Below, piece after piece: positions 45,503 to 54,208 of a stretch of 64,000 nucleotides of DNA (within the stretch, counting starts at the first letter, position 1; each line of letters begins with the position of its first letter). The notes under the pieces were generated by a model. It did not search any database. It was not told where the DNA came from and saw nothing but the letters and a program-made list of their open reading frames with translations. This stretch comes from an uncultured Bacteroidales bacterium (lineage in GTDB: Bacteria > Bacteroidota > Bacteroidia > Bacteroidales > P3): the NCBI GenBank assembly GCA_900319865.1, contig ONQD01000007.1, positions 1 to 64,000 of the forward strand. The letters are read 5' to 3'. Made by a program: the position numbers and the translations under genes.

Positions 45503-46510
45503 TTAATGAATAATCTTGAAAATGGTTTCCTTCAGTATCTCACCATCGGTGGTGGTGCCGGAATTGCGCACACCTTTGGAGCGGAGGTCGGCATCGTAGA
45601 GATAGCCGATGCAGCTGGCCAGTTTGCCAAGTGAGTAATTGCGTGCAGCGGCGGCGTAGGCATCGACAAAGTAGGGGGCTACGCCCATGGCTTTGCTGGC
45701 ATCGCTTTTGTCGGTAAGCTGGTTGTATATCATTAGTTTGATGAAATAGTTGTAGAGGGAGGGCAGAATCATCTGTATGGGGTTGTCCTTGGGGTTGGCG
45801 GCAAAATAGTTGATGATGCGGTTGCACTGCACCACATCCCTGCGGCCGATGGCACTTTGGAGTTCGAAGATGTTATAGTCTTTGCTGATACCGATGTTGC
45901 GTTCGATGACAAGCTCGTCGATAACATCGCCAGGGTTGAGAGAGATGAATACTTTGGAGAGTTCGTTGGCAATTTTGCCGAGGTCGTTGCCCAGATATTC
46001 GGCTATGAGAACGGAGCCTTTCTGGGTGATGGTGTGGCCGTGCTGGTTGACGAAGGTTCCAATCCAGTTGGGGAGTGCGTTGTCGTATACTTTGGCATGC
46101 TCGTAGACGCAGCCTTTGTTGTTGATGGCTTTGTATGCCTTGGAGCGTTTGTCGAGTTTCTTATGGCGGTAGCAAAAGACGAGGAGCGTTTGATGAAGAG
46201 GGTTGTCGAGGTAGTCGGCGAGAATGTCCCATTCCTTGGTCTCGATATTCTGGGCTTCTTTGACCAGGACCAGCCTTATGGGGTACATGACGGGAAATTG
46301 CTGTGCATAGGAGATGACAGTGCGCATATCGACATCTTTGCCATAAAGGACAGATTGGTTGAAGTCGCGGAAATCCTTGTCGATGATATTGTTTTCGAAA
46401 TAGTCGGACACTAGGTCAATATAGTAATTCTCTTCGCCTGTAATGAGATAAACAGGTTTATAGCGTGCTGCTTTCAGGTCTTCGAAAAGCTGTTTTTCAG
46501 ATAAAGCCAT
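45503..46510 (-). CDS. holA: DNA polymerase III delta subunit (HolA)
   Basis: 335 residues, typical size. Clamp-loader subunit that opens the sliding clamp. N-terminal ARYKPVYLITGEENYYIDLV, middle LLVFCYRHKKLDKRSKAYKA, and the AAA+-like lid and C-terminal region (LGNDLGKIANELSKVF, NIGISKDYNIFELQSAIG, DLRSKGVRNSGTTTDGEIL). The last pattern is typical of Bacteroidota HolA. Own -7 box at 46537-46544. Confidence 0.93.
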   Translation of the reverse strand: MALSEKQLFEDLKAARYKPVYLITGEENYYIDLVSDYFENNIIDKDFRDFNQSVLYGKDVDMRTVISYAQQFPVMYPIRLVLVKEAQNIETKEWDILADYLDNPLHQTLLVFCYRHKKLDKRSKAYKAINNKGCVYEHAKVYDNALPNWIGTFVNQHGHTITQKGSVLIAEYLGNDLGKIANELSKVFISLNPGDVIDELVIERNIGISKDYNIFELQSAIGRRDVVQCNRIINYFAANPKDNPIQMILPSLYNYFIKLMIYNQLTDKSDASKAMGVAPYFVDAYAAAARNYSLGKLASCIGYLYDADLRSKGVRNSGTTTDGEILKETIFKIIH

Positions 46511-46536
46511 AAAAAGTTACTATTAGTAATAAAATG

Positions 46537-46544
46537 CAAAGTTA
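46537..46544 (-). promoter_or_regulatory. -7 box (TAACTTTG) for holA
   Basis: Minus-strand TAACTTTG matches TAnnTTTG, 26 bases upstream of the holA ATG. Confidence 0.6.
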
Positions 46545-46767
46545 CTATTTTTTTTCCACAAATCAGTCGAACGGGATGAAAAAAAAGGTTAAAAGAGAAT
46601 GGAAGGGTGAAATTGGGCCTGTAATCGGGTGTATCTTGCGTGGGATAAATTCAATTTTAACATCATTTGCCCCCCACATTCATGCAGTTTGATACCAAAA
46701 TAGGTGTATTTCGTCACTTTTAATAATAGAACCGGAGATTTGGGTTTTCGGATTGGACAGAGAATTA

Positions 46768-46775
46768 TAATTTTG
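46768..46775 (+). promoter_or_regulatory. -7 box (TAATTTTG) for the acyl-CoA ligase gene
   Basis: TAATTTTG ends 24 bases before the ATG at 46800. A TTTT at 46745-46748 sits 19 bases upstream, a weak -33 match. Confidence 0.6.
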
Positions 46776-46799
46776 CACCAACAAAAAAAGTTAATAATT

Positions 46800-48572
46800 A
46801 TGAACGAGCCTCAAAGACTATTTGACTTGTTGGACCGCAGAAAGGCCCTCAGTCCCGATAGACCCGTGCTAGCCAATAAGAAAGACGGCAAATGGGTGGA
46901 GCATACTATTGACGAGTATATTGAGAAAGCTTCTTTGCTGAGTTACGCCCTGATGGAATTGGGCGTGCAGCGAGGCGAGAATGTGGCTTTGATTTCGACG
47001 GGTAGACCGGAGTGGAACTATATTGACATGGGAGTGCAAATGATGGGGGCTGTGCTTGTGCCCATCTATCCTACAATCAGTATTAGCGAGTATCTGTATA
47101 TTCTCAATCATTCGGAGGTGAGATATATCATCGTGGAAGGGGAGACCTTGTATAAAAAGATTTCTTCGATAAGGGACCAGATACACGCATTGGTGGATAT
47201 TTATACCATCCAGCCAATAGAGGGAGTGCATTCGATTGATGAATTGTACGCCTTGGGTGAGAGCCACAAGCAACCCGAGAAGCTGGCAGAAGTGAAAAAC
47301 AGCATTTCGGGTACCGATGTGGCGACAATGATTTACACCAGTGGATCGATGGGAACCCCCAAGGGCGTGATGCTTACGCATAGAGGGATTCTGATGAATG
47401 TGCAGGGAATCAAGGATTCGCCCGGAAAGGATTGGACCCGTGCACTGAGCTGGATGCCCCTGTGCCATATATATGAGCGCATGATGAATTATCTTTATCA
47501 GTACCTGTGTATGGAGATTTTTTATGCCGAAAGCATCGCCAAGGTGGCGGATAATGCCAAGGAGGTGAATCCCTATATGATGGCTGCTGTGCCCCGCTTT
47601 ATCGAAAAGATGTACGACAAGATATTCCGTAAAGGCGAGAAACTGACGGGGTTTAAGAAGAAAGTATTCGATTGGGCCTTGGATTTGGGTTTTGAATATG
47701 AACTGAATGAACACAAACAGACAACCGTTTACAAGATGAAGCATGCCATTGCCAGCAAGCTGGTGTATGATGAGATACGGAAAGCTTTGGGCAATAACTT
47801 CCACATGTTGGTGTCGGGCGGAGCATCCATACAGCCCCGATTGACACGCTTTTTCAGTGCAGTGGGACTGGATTTGTATGAAGGCTATGGGTTGACCGAG
47901 TGTTCGCCGTTGGTGGCGGTGACCAACACCTATGCCAAGGAAGGCCGGAAAGTGGGCTCTGTGGGGTTTGTGTTGCCGGGAGTGGAGGTGCGTTTCGACC
48001 CTGATACCAAGGAGATAATGTGTCGTGGCGATAATGTGATGAAAGGATACTATAAAGCCCCTGATTTGACAGCAGAGGCCATTGATGTGGACGGTTGGTT
48101 CCACACGGGCGATACGGGTTATTTGGATAATGGAGGGTATATGTTCCTTACCGGACGTACCAAAAACATGTTCAAGACCTCTATGGGCAAATTTGTCAAT
48201 CCCGAAGTGATAGAGGAGCGTATCAAGGAATCGCCGTTTGTGCTTGACGCCATGGTGGTGGGAGAAGGGGAGAAATTTGCGGCTGCCATCATAGCACCTG
48301 ATTTCGACATGTTGAAAGACTGGTGTGGTCGACATGATGTTTCGGCACAGACACGTGAGGAGATGGTGGCTGACAAAACAGTGTTGTCACGTTACCAGAA
48401 AGTTATAGACAAGTATAACGCTAAGTTGGGCAACCATGAACAGGTGAAACGGTTCAAATTGGTGACTGAAACATGGAGCACGGAGAATCAGTTCCTTACG
48501 CCTACATTAAAGATAAAGCGCAAGAATCTGTACTCTTACTATCAGAAAGTGATAGCGGATCTGTTTGTTTAA
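46800..48572 (+). CDS. Long-chain fatty acyl-CoA ligase (AMP-binding)
   Basis: 590 residues. Adenylate-forming enzyme that activates fatty acids to acyl-CoA. Motif I MIYTSGSMGTPKGVMLTH, LYEGYGLTECSPLVAV, WFHTGDTGYLDNGGYMFLTG (A5-A7), and the C-terminal lysine motif LTPTLKIKRKNL. Acts at the membrane face. ATG 46800 starts the normal MNEPQRLFDLL; the in-frame upstream codon at 46704 lies before the promoter. Convergent with the NlpC/P60 gene, 13 bases apart. Confidence 0.94.
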   Translation: MNEPQRLFDLLDRRKALSPDRPVLANKKDGKWVEHTIDEYIEKASLLSYALMELGVQRGENVALISTGRPEWNYIDMGVQMMGAVLVPIYPTISISEYLYILNHSEVRYIIVEGETLYKKISSIRDQIHALVDIYTIQPIEGVHSIDELYALGESHKQPEKLAEVKNSISGTDVATMIYTSGSMGTPKGVMLTHRGILMNVQGIKDSPGKDWTRALSWMPLCHIYERMMNYLYQYLCMEIFYAESIAKVADNAKEVNPYMMAAVPRFIEKMYDKIFRKGEKLTGFKKKVFDWALDLGFEYELNEHKQTTVYKMKHAIASKLVYDEIRKALGNNFHMLVSGGASIQPRLTRFFSAVGLDLYEGYGLTECSPLVAVTNTYAKEGRKVGSVGFVLPGVEVRFDPDTKEIMCRGDNVMKGYYKAPDLTAEAIDVDGWFHTGDTGYLDNGGYMFLTGRTKNMFKTSMGKFVNPEVIEERIKESPFVLDAMVVGEGEKFAAAIIAPDFDMLKDWCGRHDVSAQTREEMVADKTVLSRYQKVIDKYNAKLGNHEQVKRFKLVTETWSTENQFLTPTLKIKRKNLYSYYQKVIADLFV

Positions 48573-48585
48573 TTGGAATAGTGTT

Positions 48586-49194
48586 TTATTTGCCCATTCG
48601 ACGTATGGAGTGGAGTCTATGAGTAAGGACTCCACTCTCATTGTTTATTATTCCTTGGGGAGTCAGGGTGTCAATGCGAACCTGACCGGAAGCGTGGATG
48701 ATTCGGTTGTTGCCCAAGTACATTCCCACATGGATTATTCTACCTTCGTTGTTGGAGAAGAAACAGAGGTCGTCTTTGTGTGCTGAAGGGATGTCGGGGA
48801 CGGGAGTTCCCTGGGTGGCCTGTTGTGAAGCATCGCGCAAAAGCATGATTCCACATTGGCGGAAGCATACTTGAGTGAGACCCGAGCAGTCGATGCCCAT
48901 TACGGTACGACCACCCCAAAGGTACGGGGCTCCGAGGTAATTGCGGCTGGCCACATCGGATGGGCTGGTTTCGTGTCCGGTATCCATATTGGGTCCTTGA
49001 GTGGTGGGCTTCCATTGCTTGTTGTCCACCCAACCCTCATATCCATCCCAGTCGCATCGTATGAAAGACCACTTCTCCTCTTGTTGGAGAATCTGGAATG
49101 TGTCGCCTTCAAGCAACTGATTCACCATTTCGGCGCGGTCGGAAGGATCCCGGCGCATGGCAACGGCAGAGAGAAAACAATAGGCACGTGTCAT
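48586..49194 (-). CDS. NlpC/P60 family cell-wall hydrolase with SH3 domain
   Basis: 202 residues. Peptidoglycan endopeptidase-type protein. N-terminal bacterial SH3-like domain (~8-62: AVAMRRDPSDRAEMVNQLLEG, WDGYEGWVDNKQW), then NlpC/P60 domain (~85-195) with the catalytic Cys103 in MGIDCSGLTQV, His155 in IIHVGMYLGNN and His167 in IIHASG. No signal peptide is seen on the frame from ATG 49194, which is unusual for a wall hydrolase. The last residues are encoded by DNA that also forms a terminator-like hairpin for the opposite gene. Confidence 0.9.
   Translation of the reverse strand: MTRAYCFLSAVAMRRDPSDRAEMVNQLLEGDTFQILQQEEKWSFIRCDWDGYEGWVDNKQWKPTTQGPNMDTGHETSPSDVASRNYLGAPYLWGGRTVMGIDCSGLTQVCFRQCGIMLLRDASQQATQGTPVPDIPSAHKDDLCFFSNNEGRIIHVGMYLGNNRIIHASGQVRIDTLTPQGIINNESGVLTHRLHSIRRMGK
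48608..48637 (+). terminator. Hairpin terminator for the acyl-CoA ligase, inside the NlpC/P60 coding end
   Basis: A perfect 10-bp stem, gagtggagtc with gactccactc, followed on the plus strand by tcattgtttattattcc. It begins 36 bases after the ligase stop and overlaps the last codons of the convergent NlpC/P60 gene. Confidence 0.5.
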
Positions 49195-49228
49195 ATTTTT
49201 TTATTGCGGAAAGAGAAGGATGATAGAG

Positions 49229-49825
49229 TTAGAGTCGGCCGTATTCTACCGAAAGAACAATGCGTTCAATGAGGTTGTCCTCTTTGTTGTTTTTGGGGTC
49301 GTATTGAGCTTTGAGATTATAGCCAAAAAGACGGGCAAATGTTTGGTAGAAACCGGCACGCAGTTTCCCGCGCAATTCGTCCACAAGGACATACGAAGTG
49401 CGTCCCGTTTCGCGGTCGATGAGTTTGAGCAATACCTTGCCTTGCGAGATGGTACAATCTTTCAGCTCGTCGCTGAAGTCGGCCAAAAGGTCTTTCTCGG
49501 CAGCTTTGATGGCCGCTTTGCGGTCTTTCTTGGATACTCCGGCGATGCGTCTTTCAAGCTCGTCCAGACGTTGTTTGCCTATCTTGGCATAGGGAAGCAT
49601 CTTTTTTACATTGCGAATTAGCTTCTGATTTTTCTTTATTTCGATGTCGGAAAGAAGAGACCCGGACGAAACCACCTTCACTTCGTGCAGTTGGTAGTAG
49701 GGAAGGGTGTCGCCTTCTACAATAATACCAAAACGAACCTTACGCTCGGCAGCAATTTGATTCTGTGCCGGTAAGGATGACATGCAAAGCATGATGAACG
49801 CCGTCAGGATGAAAAATCTTTTCAT
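49229..49825 (-). CDS. DUF4294 family exported protein
   Basis: 198 residues with a signal peptide (MKRFFILTAFIMLCMSSLPAQ). GDTLPYYQLHEVKVV and a following charged helical region (NVKKMLPYAKIGKQRLDELERRIA) match the DUF4294 pattern, a Bacteroidota family of unknown role. The ATG at 49825 is chosen since the longer frame to 50038 would run through the next gene's promoter and has no signal. Probably periplasmic or outer-membrane associated. Confidence 0.8.
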   Translation of the reverse strand: MKRFFILTAFIMLCMSSLPAQNQIAAERKVRFGIIVEGDTLPYYQLHEVKVVSSGSLLSDIEIKKNQKLIRNVKKMLPYAKIGKQRLDELERRIAGVSKKDRKAAIKAAEKDLLADFSDELKDCTISQGKVLLKLIDRETGRTSYVLVDELRGKLRAGFYQTFARLFGYNLKAQYDPKNNKEDNLIERIVLSVEYGRL

Positions 49826-49876
49826 AATAGCCATCATATTTATCTGCAATAACTCAAAAGTGTCAAAAATATTTTG

Positions 49877-49884
49877 TATTTTTG
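49877..49884 (+). promoter_or_regulatory. -7 box (TATTTTTG) 5 bases upstream of the acyltransferase ATG
   Basis: TATTTTTG ends at 49884 and the ATG is at 49889, so transcription would begin at or next to the start codon. An in-frame TTG at 49874 is inside the promoter region and is not the start. Confidence 0.6.
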
Positions 49885-49888
49885 CAGC

Positions 49889-51172
49889 ATGAAAAGTAAA
49901 TTGACCGATTTTAACCTTTTTTATACTCTGTGCTTTCCAGTGGTGCAGTTTGCTACGCTGTGTCATTATCGCCGAATTGTTATCAAGGGAAAGGATAATA
50001 TCCCCGATGACGAAAAGTATATTTTGGCCCCCTGTCACCAGAATGCCTTGATGGACCCATTGGTGGTTCTCTATATGGAAAACAAGCCTGTGGTGTTTCT
50101 CGCTCGGGCGGACATATTCAAGAAGCCTCTTGCGCGTTTCTTACTCACATGGTTGCGTATCAGCCCGGTCTACCGTATCCGTGACGGTAGAGACCAACTG
50201 TCTAACAACGAGGCTATCTTCAATACCGCACGTCAAGTTGTGGAAGAGGGTATGCCGTTGTGTCTTATGGCCGAGGGCACCCATAATGACAAGCACCAGT
50301 TACTGCCTTTGGTGAAAGGTATGTTCCGTATTGCCGGTGCTACACAGATGGAGTTGGGCGACAGCCCATTGTATATTGTTCCGGTTGGATTGGACTACGA
50401 CGATTATGAACGCCCTTATAGCAGTGTGATGGTGAATGTGGGTAAGCCCATTGATGTCCGAAACTTTATGGATGACTTCGAATCCAAAGAACCTGTGGCG
50501 TTGAATCGGATGCGCGATGCGCTGACTACCGCTCTGAAGGCTCAAATCCATCATGTGGATTCAGTGGAGCATTATAACGATGAATATGCCTATTGCCATG
50601 CCAAAACACAAGAGGTATTGCGGCAGTCGAAAAAACGCAATACGGCATGGAACCGATTTCAGGCACGGCAACAGGTGAGCCGCCAGGTGGCCTCTATGTC
50701 AGAACCTGAGAGGGAAGCGTGCTATCTTGAAGGGGCACGATTTGCAGAAGAGTGTTCTCGCAAGGGTGTGCCTTTGTGGTATGCTTCAAAATGTAGTTCC
50801 ACTTCACGTATGTCATGGGCTATTCGGACGATGCTCATGTTGATTGTGCTGTTGCTGGCGGTGGTGTTGTGTTGGGAGATGTTGCCCTTCTGGCTCTTGA
50901 GCAATCCTATTGTCTATCTCCCCACCCATCTTATAGCCAAAGCCAAGGTGAAGGATCCCCAGTTCCGTAGTTCAATCAATTATGCAATACGGCTTGGCCT
51001 GACATTGGTCTATAGTATTGTGTTGTTTGTAGTTTTCTGCATCTCCCGTGGTTTCTTCTGGGCATTGGGTATAATCTTGTTGGGAATGTTTAGCGCATGG
51101 CTCACCCCCAAAGTGTTTGTTCTGCTCCGCGATGCCTGGTATGGCTTCAAGCTAACCAGCAAATCCAAATAG
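49889..51172 (+). CDS. PlsC-like acyltransferase, membrane protein
   Basis: 427 residues. Glycerophospholipid acyltransferase (LPLAT) family: acceptor motif CHQNALMD (His50 to Asp56, one residue longer than canonical HX4D), VVFLARADIFKKPL, and EGTHNDK at 129-135 in place of EGTR. The C-terminal part has probable membrane segments near residues 305-335 and 360-400. Expected to acylate a phospholipid precursor at the inner membrane; exact substrate unknown. Its neighbours are unrelated. Confidence 0.82.
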   Translation: MKSKLTDFNLFYTLCFPVVQFATLCHYRRIVIKGKDNIPDDEKYILAPCHQNALMDPLVVLYMENKPVVFLARADIFKKPLARFLLTWLRISPVYRIRDGRDQLSNNEAIFNTARQVVEEGMPLCLMAEGTHNDKHQLLPLVKGMFRIAGATQMELGDSPLYIVPVGLDYDDYERPYSSVMVNVGKPIDVRNFMDDFESKEPVALNRMRDALTTALKAQIHHVDSVEHYNDEYAYCHAKTQEVLRQSKKRNTAWNRFQARQQVSRQVASMSEPEREACYLEGARFAEECSRKGVPLWYASKCSSTSRMSWAIRTMLMLIVLLLAVVLCWEMLPFWLLSNPIVYLPTHLIAKAKVKDPQFRSSINYAIRLGLTLVYSIVLFVVFCISRGFFWALGIILLGMFSAWLTPKVFVLLRDAWYGFKLTSKSK

Positions 51173-51197
51173 AAAAGGGAGCCCTCGCGGACTCCCT
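51165..51197 (-). terminator. Terminator for the minus-strand pair of two-TM proteins
   Basis: On the minus strand, agggag/ctccct pair across a 10-base loop, followed by ttttctattt. It is 30 bases downstream of the stop at 51227. Confidence 0.5.
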
Positions 51198-51226
51198 CGT
51201 CTTATGGGCAGTATAAAGCACTAACA

Positions 51227-51760
51227 CTATCGTTTCAGGAATTTGCTGAGCGACTTACAGCCTTCTGCCGTAACGGCAGTGACTGGTGTGATGGGATGGA
51301 ATTCGTGAGGCACATATTCCTCCAGCTGTACCAATGCAAATCTCTCGTCCACACTCATGTAAATGTGTAGCAGTGTGCCGGTGCTATTCTCGGCAGCGAT
51401 GTTCTCGAACGCCTCCCAGTGGCCCGATGCGATACTGTCGCGGCATGTCTGCCTGTTATCTGCGTTGATATAGCGTCTGTATCGTTTCATCTTTGCACCG
51501 GTGGGTTTATAGATAAAATGACTGCTTTTCGAGGTTACGTTGAAGATAACAATAAACAATCCTGCTAAAGCAGCAATGGAACCGGCGGTCAATATTGTCA
51601 TCTGGATAATATCGCTCATGGCGGCATGCAATCCAAGAGGGATTAGTATTATTCCCCCCGCTAGCAACAAGATGCCCGAGAAAGGGGTACTGCGACGCTT
51701 TTCAATATTGTTGTCGTTGTTTAGTAGCAGATAGTCCTCTATTTTGGTGTATTCTTCCAT
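51227..51760 (-). CDS. Two-TM hypothetical protein (paralogue 1)
   Basis: 177 residues: short N-terminus (MEEYTKIEDYLLLNND), a two-helix membrane hairpin (~residues 26-45 and 52-73: FSGILLLAGGIILIPLGL, MTILTAGSIAALAGLFIVI) and a soluble ~100-residue tail. The tail's DSIASGHWEAFENI, HIYMSVDERFALVQLEEYVP and HPIT line up loosely with the neighbour at 51808. ATG 51760 is preferred over an earlier frame start at 51970, which would lie in the other gene. No family recognised. Confidence 0.65.
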   Translation of the reverse strand: MEEYTKIEDYLLLNNDNNIEKRRSTPFSGILLLAGGIILIPLGLHAAMSDIIQMTILTAGSIAALAGLFIVIFNVTSKSSHFIYKPTGAKMKRYRRYINADNRQTCRDSIASGHWEAFENIAAENSTGTLLHIYMSVDERFALVQLEEYVPHEFHPITPVTAVTAEGCKSLSKFLKR

Positions 51761-51807
51761 AATGTTTTCAGTATTAAAGTTGATTGATTTATTCGTTATA
51801 TATGCGT

Positions 51808-52320
51808 TTATTGTTCTTGTTGATTGACATTGCTGGTTGACGAGGCAAAAACGTCTGTTAGCGGAACCTCTTTGTCGTGAGCCATAGAGAGCAGCTGGGC
51901 GTATTGTTTTCTGTCCAGCGAGTCGTGGTAGCGTATCAGAATCAAATCCGGGTTGGCTATCCGTTTGCATTGTTCAAGTGCCGAGAAGTCTCCCGACTCA
52001 AGTGCCGCGGTTATCTTTTGTTTCATCGAGAGGGAATAGTAGTCAACAGTCCTGTCCATAAACTGTTTGACTTCTGTCGAATAGGCACCACGGCAGTCGC
52101 CGAAAAGGTAATAGCAAACGACAATCAACAGGCATAGTATGCCTGCTGACGCCATGATGATTAATAATGATGATAATCCGCTGGACTGAATGTCAACAGC
52201 AAGGAGCAAAGCGGAACAGACCACGCCCACAGCAGCGCCAATCCAATACCATTTGCTCAGTGGCCGCAGCCGTTTTGCTATATGTGGCTGTGAAAATATG
52301 GCTTTATCTATATGAGTCAT
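51808..52320 (-). CDS. Two-TM hypothetical protein (paralogue 2)
   Basis: 170 residues from ATG 52320 (an in-frame ATG at 52350 is possible). Membrane hairpin at ~26-43 and 52-71 (YWIGAAVGVVCSALLLAV, IIMASAGILCLLIVVCYYL), then a soluble tail: MKQKITAALESGDFSALEQC, IRYHDSLDRKQYAQLLSMA, KEVPLTD. It shares architecture and several tail positions with the protein at 51227, 47 bases away in the same direction, and probably arose by duplication. No family recognised. Confidence 0.65.
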   Translation of the reverse strand: MTHIDKAIFSQPHIAKRLRPLSKWYWIGAAVGVVCSALLLAVDIQSSGLSSLLIIMASAGILCLLIVVCYYLFGDCRGAYSTEVKQFMDRTVDYYSLSMKQKITAALESGDFSALEQCKRIANPDLILIRYHDSLDRKQYAQLLSMAHDKEVPLTDVFASSTSNVNQQEQ

Positions 52321-52528
52321 AAAATAATTATTCTTGATTAATGTTTCCATTGCCCCCCATGCTTCAATGTCTGTGCCATGTTGTGGCATCGTGTACTGCA
52401 CCAAACCCCTTGCCGCACACCACAAAGGTGTGCATGGCAGCATGCAACATACTCAGAACGAAGCCGTGCGGAGCTGTTTTCTTTTATTCCGGTTGGGTCA
52501 ACCGTAAATCAGAGAGGTGGGAAACAAA

Positions 52529-52879
52529 TCAGAGTCTCAACCTATAGAGGTAATACACGTAGTAATCGCTTGCCCTGTGGGGTAGCGGATTGCCACGTTG
52601 GGCCGGTGTGGAATGTGCCGGTCCTTTGGCTGGGGTAGTGCCCCAGCAATGTGGTGAATGATTGAAACTGACAGGAGACTCGGTTTCGGCGGAACTCTCT
52701 GAAGTGTTGGCCAGGAGGTCTTCCATACCCAGGTCTTCCCACGATGGGATATTGATGTCAGTTTGCCCCAATACCTGTTCGCTGGACTGCTCACCAGGGT
52801 TCGCATGGTTGTAGAATGGTGCAACCTTTGGTGTGCATGTAATTAATAACGCTAACAGTATAAGTATTTTACTTGTCAT
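52529..52879 (-). CDS. Small putative lipoprotein, function unknown
   Basis: 116 residues from ATG 52879. N-terminal hydrophobic helix MTSKILILLALLITC with a lipobox-like end (Cys15, though Thr before Cys is poor), then a polar, Pro/Ser-rich chain (TSESSAETESPVSFNHSPHC). Low complexity and no recognised domain. A promoter (52901-52908) supports that it is a gene. Confidence 0.5.
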   Translation of the reverse strand: MTSKILILLALLITCTPKVAPFYNHANPGEQSSEQVLGQTDINIPSWEDLGMEDLLANTSESSAETESPVSFNHSPHCWGTTPAKGPAHSTPAQRGNPLPHRASDYYVYYLYRLRL

Positions 52880-52900
52880 GAGGCTTTGGCAAATGTGTTG

Positions 52901-52908
52901 CAAAGATA
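52901..52908 (-). promoter_or_regulatory. -7 box (TATCTTTG) for the small putative lipoprotein
   Basis: Minus-strand TATCTTTG with a TTG 18 bases further upstream (52927-52929). The box ends 21 bases before the ATG at 52879. Confidence 0.6.
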
Positions 52909-53048
52909 CCCATTTTTGCGCAAAGGCAATAATGAAAAAGTGTTAATCCCAATTTGTCAACTACCGCATTTCCCCAATTCTCAAAATAGAAATAGTAATG
53001 GTAGAAGGACCATTTGTTTTATCTGTAATAACGGTGCGCCCCAACGGT

Positions 53049-53705
53049 TTATTCCGGGATGGAGAACATGGCGTAATGCATGGGGTGGAAGTGCTTCACC
53101 TCAATGCTTTTGAGCAGTTGCAGTGCTCCGCGCATCATCTCCTGCCCCAGTCTGGGGTCCACAGGGAACATGGCATGGGTGAGTTTTGGGTAATTTTTTT
53201 TGATGTCGCGCACAATCGACAGGAAGAGTTTTTCCATCTGGTCCTGTGTTACTTTCACCCTGTCAGCCCCTTCGTCGGTGGGTTCGGGGAACTGCCAGTT
53301 GTTGCAGTCTCCGGCATGAAACAGTGTGGTGCCGTCGTGCAACTCGGTAACGGTGCTCACCCCCACATCTGTCGAATGATAGGAGGTGAGAATGAAATGG
53401 GGTGTCTCCACTCGCTCGCCGAACCGCAGCACAGCCAACGGCAGCTCCTTGTCAATTCTGCGGCGTCTCACAGTGTCGTATGAGGGCAGTATGTGCCACT
53501 TTGCATTCTGTTCACACCATGCCGGGATATCGGGATTGTAGTGGTCCTCGTGGAAGTGCGAGATGATGAAATATACGTCTTTGTCGCGATATTTCTCCAA
53601 CAATGTCCCCAGCAGGCCGTTGCGGTCCTTCCAATAGTCATATACTATCAAGAAATCCGTCTCCTCAAGGGCGAAGCAGCTATGATATATGTAGTGGAGT
53701 TGCAT
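53049..53705 (-). CDS. MBL-fold hydrolase, UlaG-like
   Basis: 218 residues. Metallo-beta-lactamase fold: HFHEDH motif (His50, His52, Asp54, His55), further ligand regions LTSYHSTDVG and FHAGDCNNW, and C-terminal KHFHPMHYA. The layout is that of UlaG-like hydrolases rather than glyoxalase II. Substrate unknown. Its start follows the stop of the upstream 134-residue protein by 6 bases, so the two are co-transcribed. Confidence 0.82.
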   Translation of the reverse strand: MQLHYIYHSCFALEETDFLIVYDYWKDRNGLLGTLLEKYRDKDVYFIISHFHEDHYNPDIPAWCEQNAKWHILPSYDTVRRRRIDKELPLAVLRFGERVETPHFILTSYHSTDVGVSTVTELHDGTTLFHAGDCNNWQFPEPTDEGADRVKVTQDQMEKLFLSIVRDIKKNYPKLTHAMFPVDPRLGQEMMRGALQLLKSIEVKHFHPMHYAMFSIPE

Positions 53706-53711
53706 GGAGGG

Positions 53712-54116
53712 TTAAAGCGACTTGGGAGTGAAGTCTATTTTTATTGACATCTCGTCGAAATGAATGTCATCCAGGTTGATGTGGTCGAACACCTGCGACA
53801 GTTGTGGACTTTTGCCCAGTGAAAGACGCATTTGGTTGCCGTCCAGCAGTTCCAGTATCTCGGCTCCCGGCTGGTTCTGGAATTGACTGAAAGCGGTACG
53901 CATCATGAATTCTATTGCTTTGCCGCCGCTATACGACAGCAGTATGTCGCTGCCCATGATTTGCTCTACATTGATGTCCAGACCCACCGACCCCATCAGC
54001 GGCACAGGGTAGGAGATGCGAAGTGTGTGTGGCCCGCCATAGGCGAGGGGTAGTTCTTTGCCGGTTTTCTTGTGGATTAGTTCTTTTACTTCCGAAAAGG
54101 ATAGATTGAATTGCAT
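53712..54116 (-). CDS. Hypothetical protein, conserved-looking
   Basis: 134 residues from MQFNLSFSEVKELIHKKTGK; an in-frame upstream codon at 54185 has no support. No signal or membrane segment. Mixed alpha/beta composition (GGPHTLRISYPVPL, MGSVGLDINVEQIMGSDILL, FDHINLDDIHFDEMSIKIDF). No known domain recognised. Upstream partner of the MBL hydrolase. Confidence 0.65.
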   Translation of the reverse strand: MQFNLSFSEVKELIHKKTGKELPLAYGGPHTLRISYPVPLMGSVGLDINVEQIMGSDILLSYSGGKAIEFMMRTAFSQFQNQPGAEILELLDGNQMRLSLGKSPQLSQVFDHINLDDIHFDEMSIKIDFTPKSL

Positions 54117-54174
54117 TGTCTGAAGTATTTTATTCTTTTTTCTTTCAAATAACGCATATATGGAAAAAAAATTG

Positions 54175-54182
54175 TATCTTTG
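54175..54182 (+). promoter_or_regulatory. -7 box (TATCTTTG) for the DRTGG protein
   Basis: TATCTTTG ends 26 bases before the ATG at 54209. Confidence 0.65.
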
Positions 54183-54208
54183 CAAATCGAAAATAACATA
54201 ATTATATT

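Noticed and set aside
46869..48335. 488-residue minus-strand frame opposite the acyl-CoA ligase
   Set aside because: Shadow of a well-supported ligase gene.
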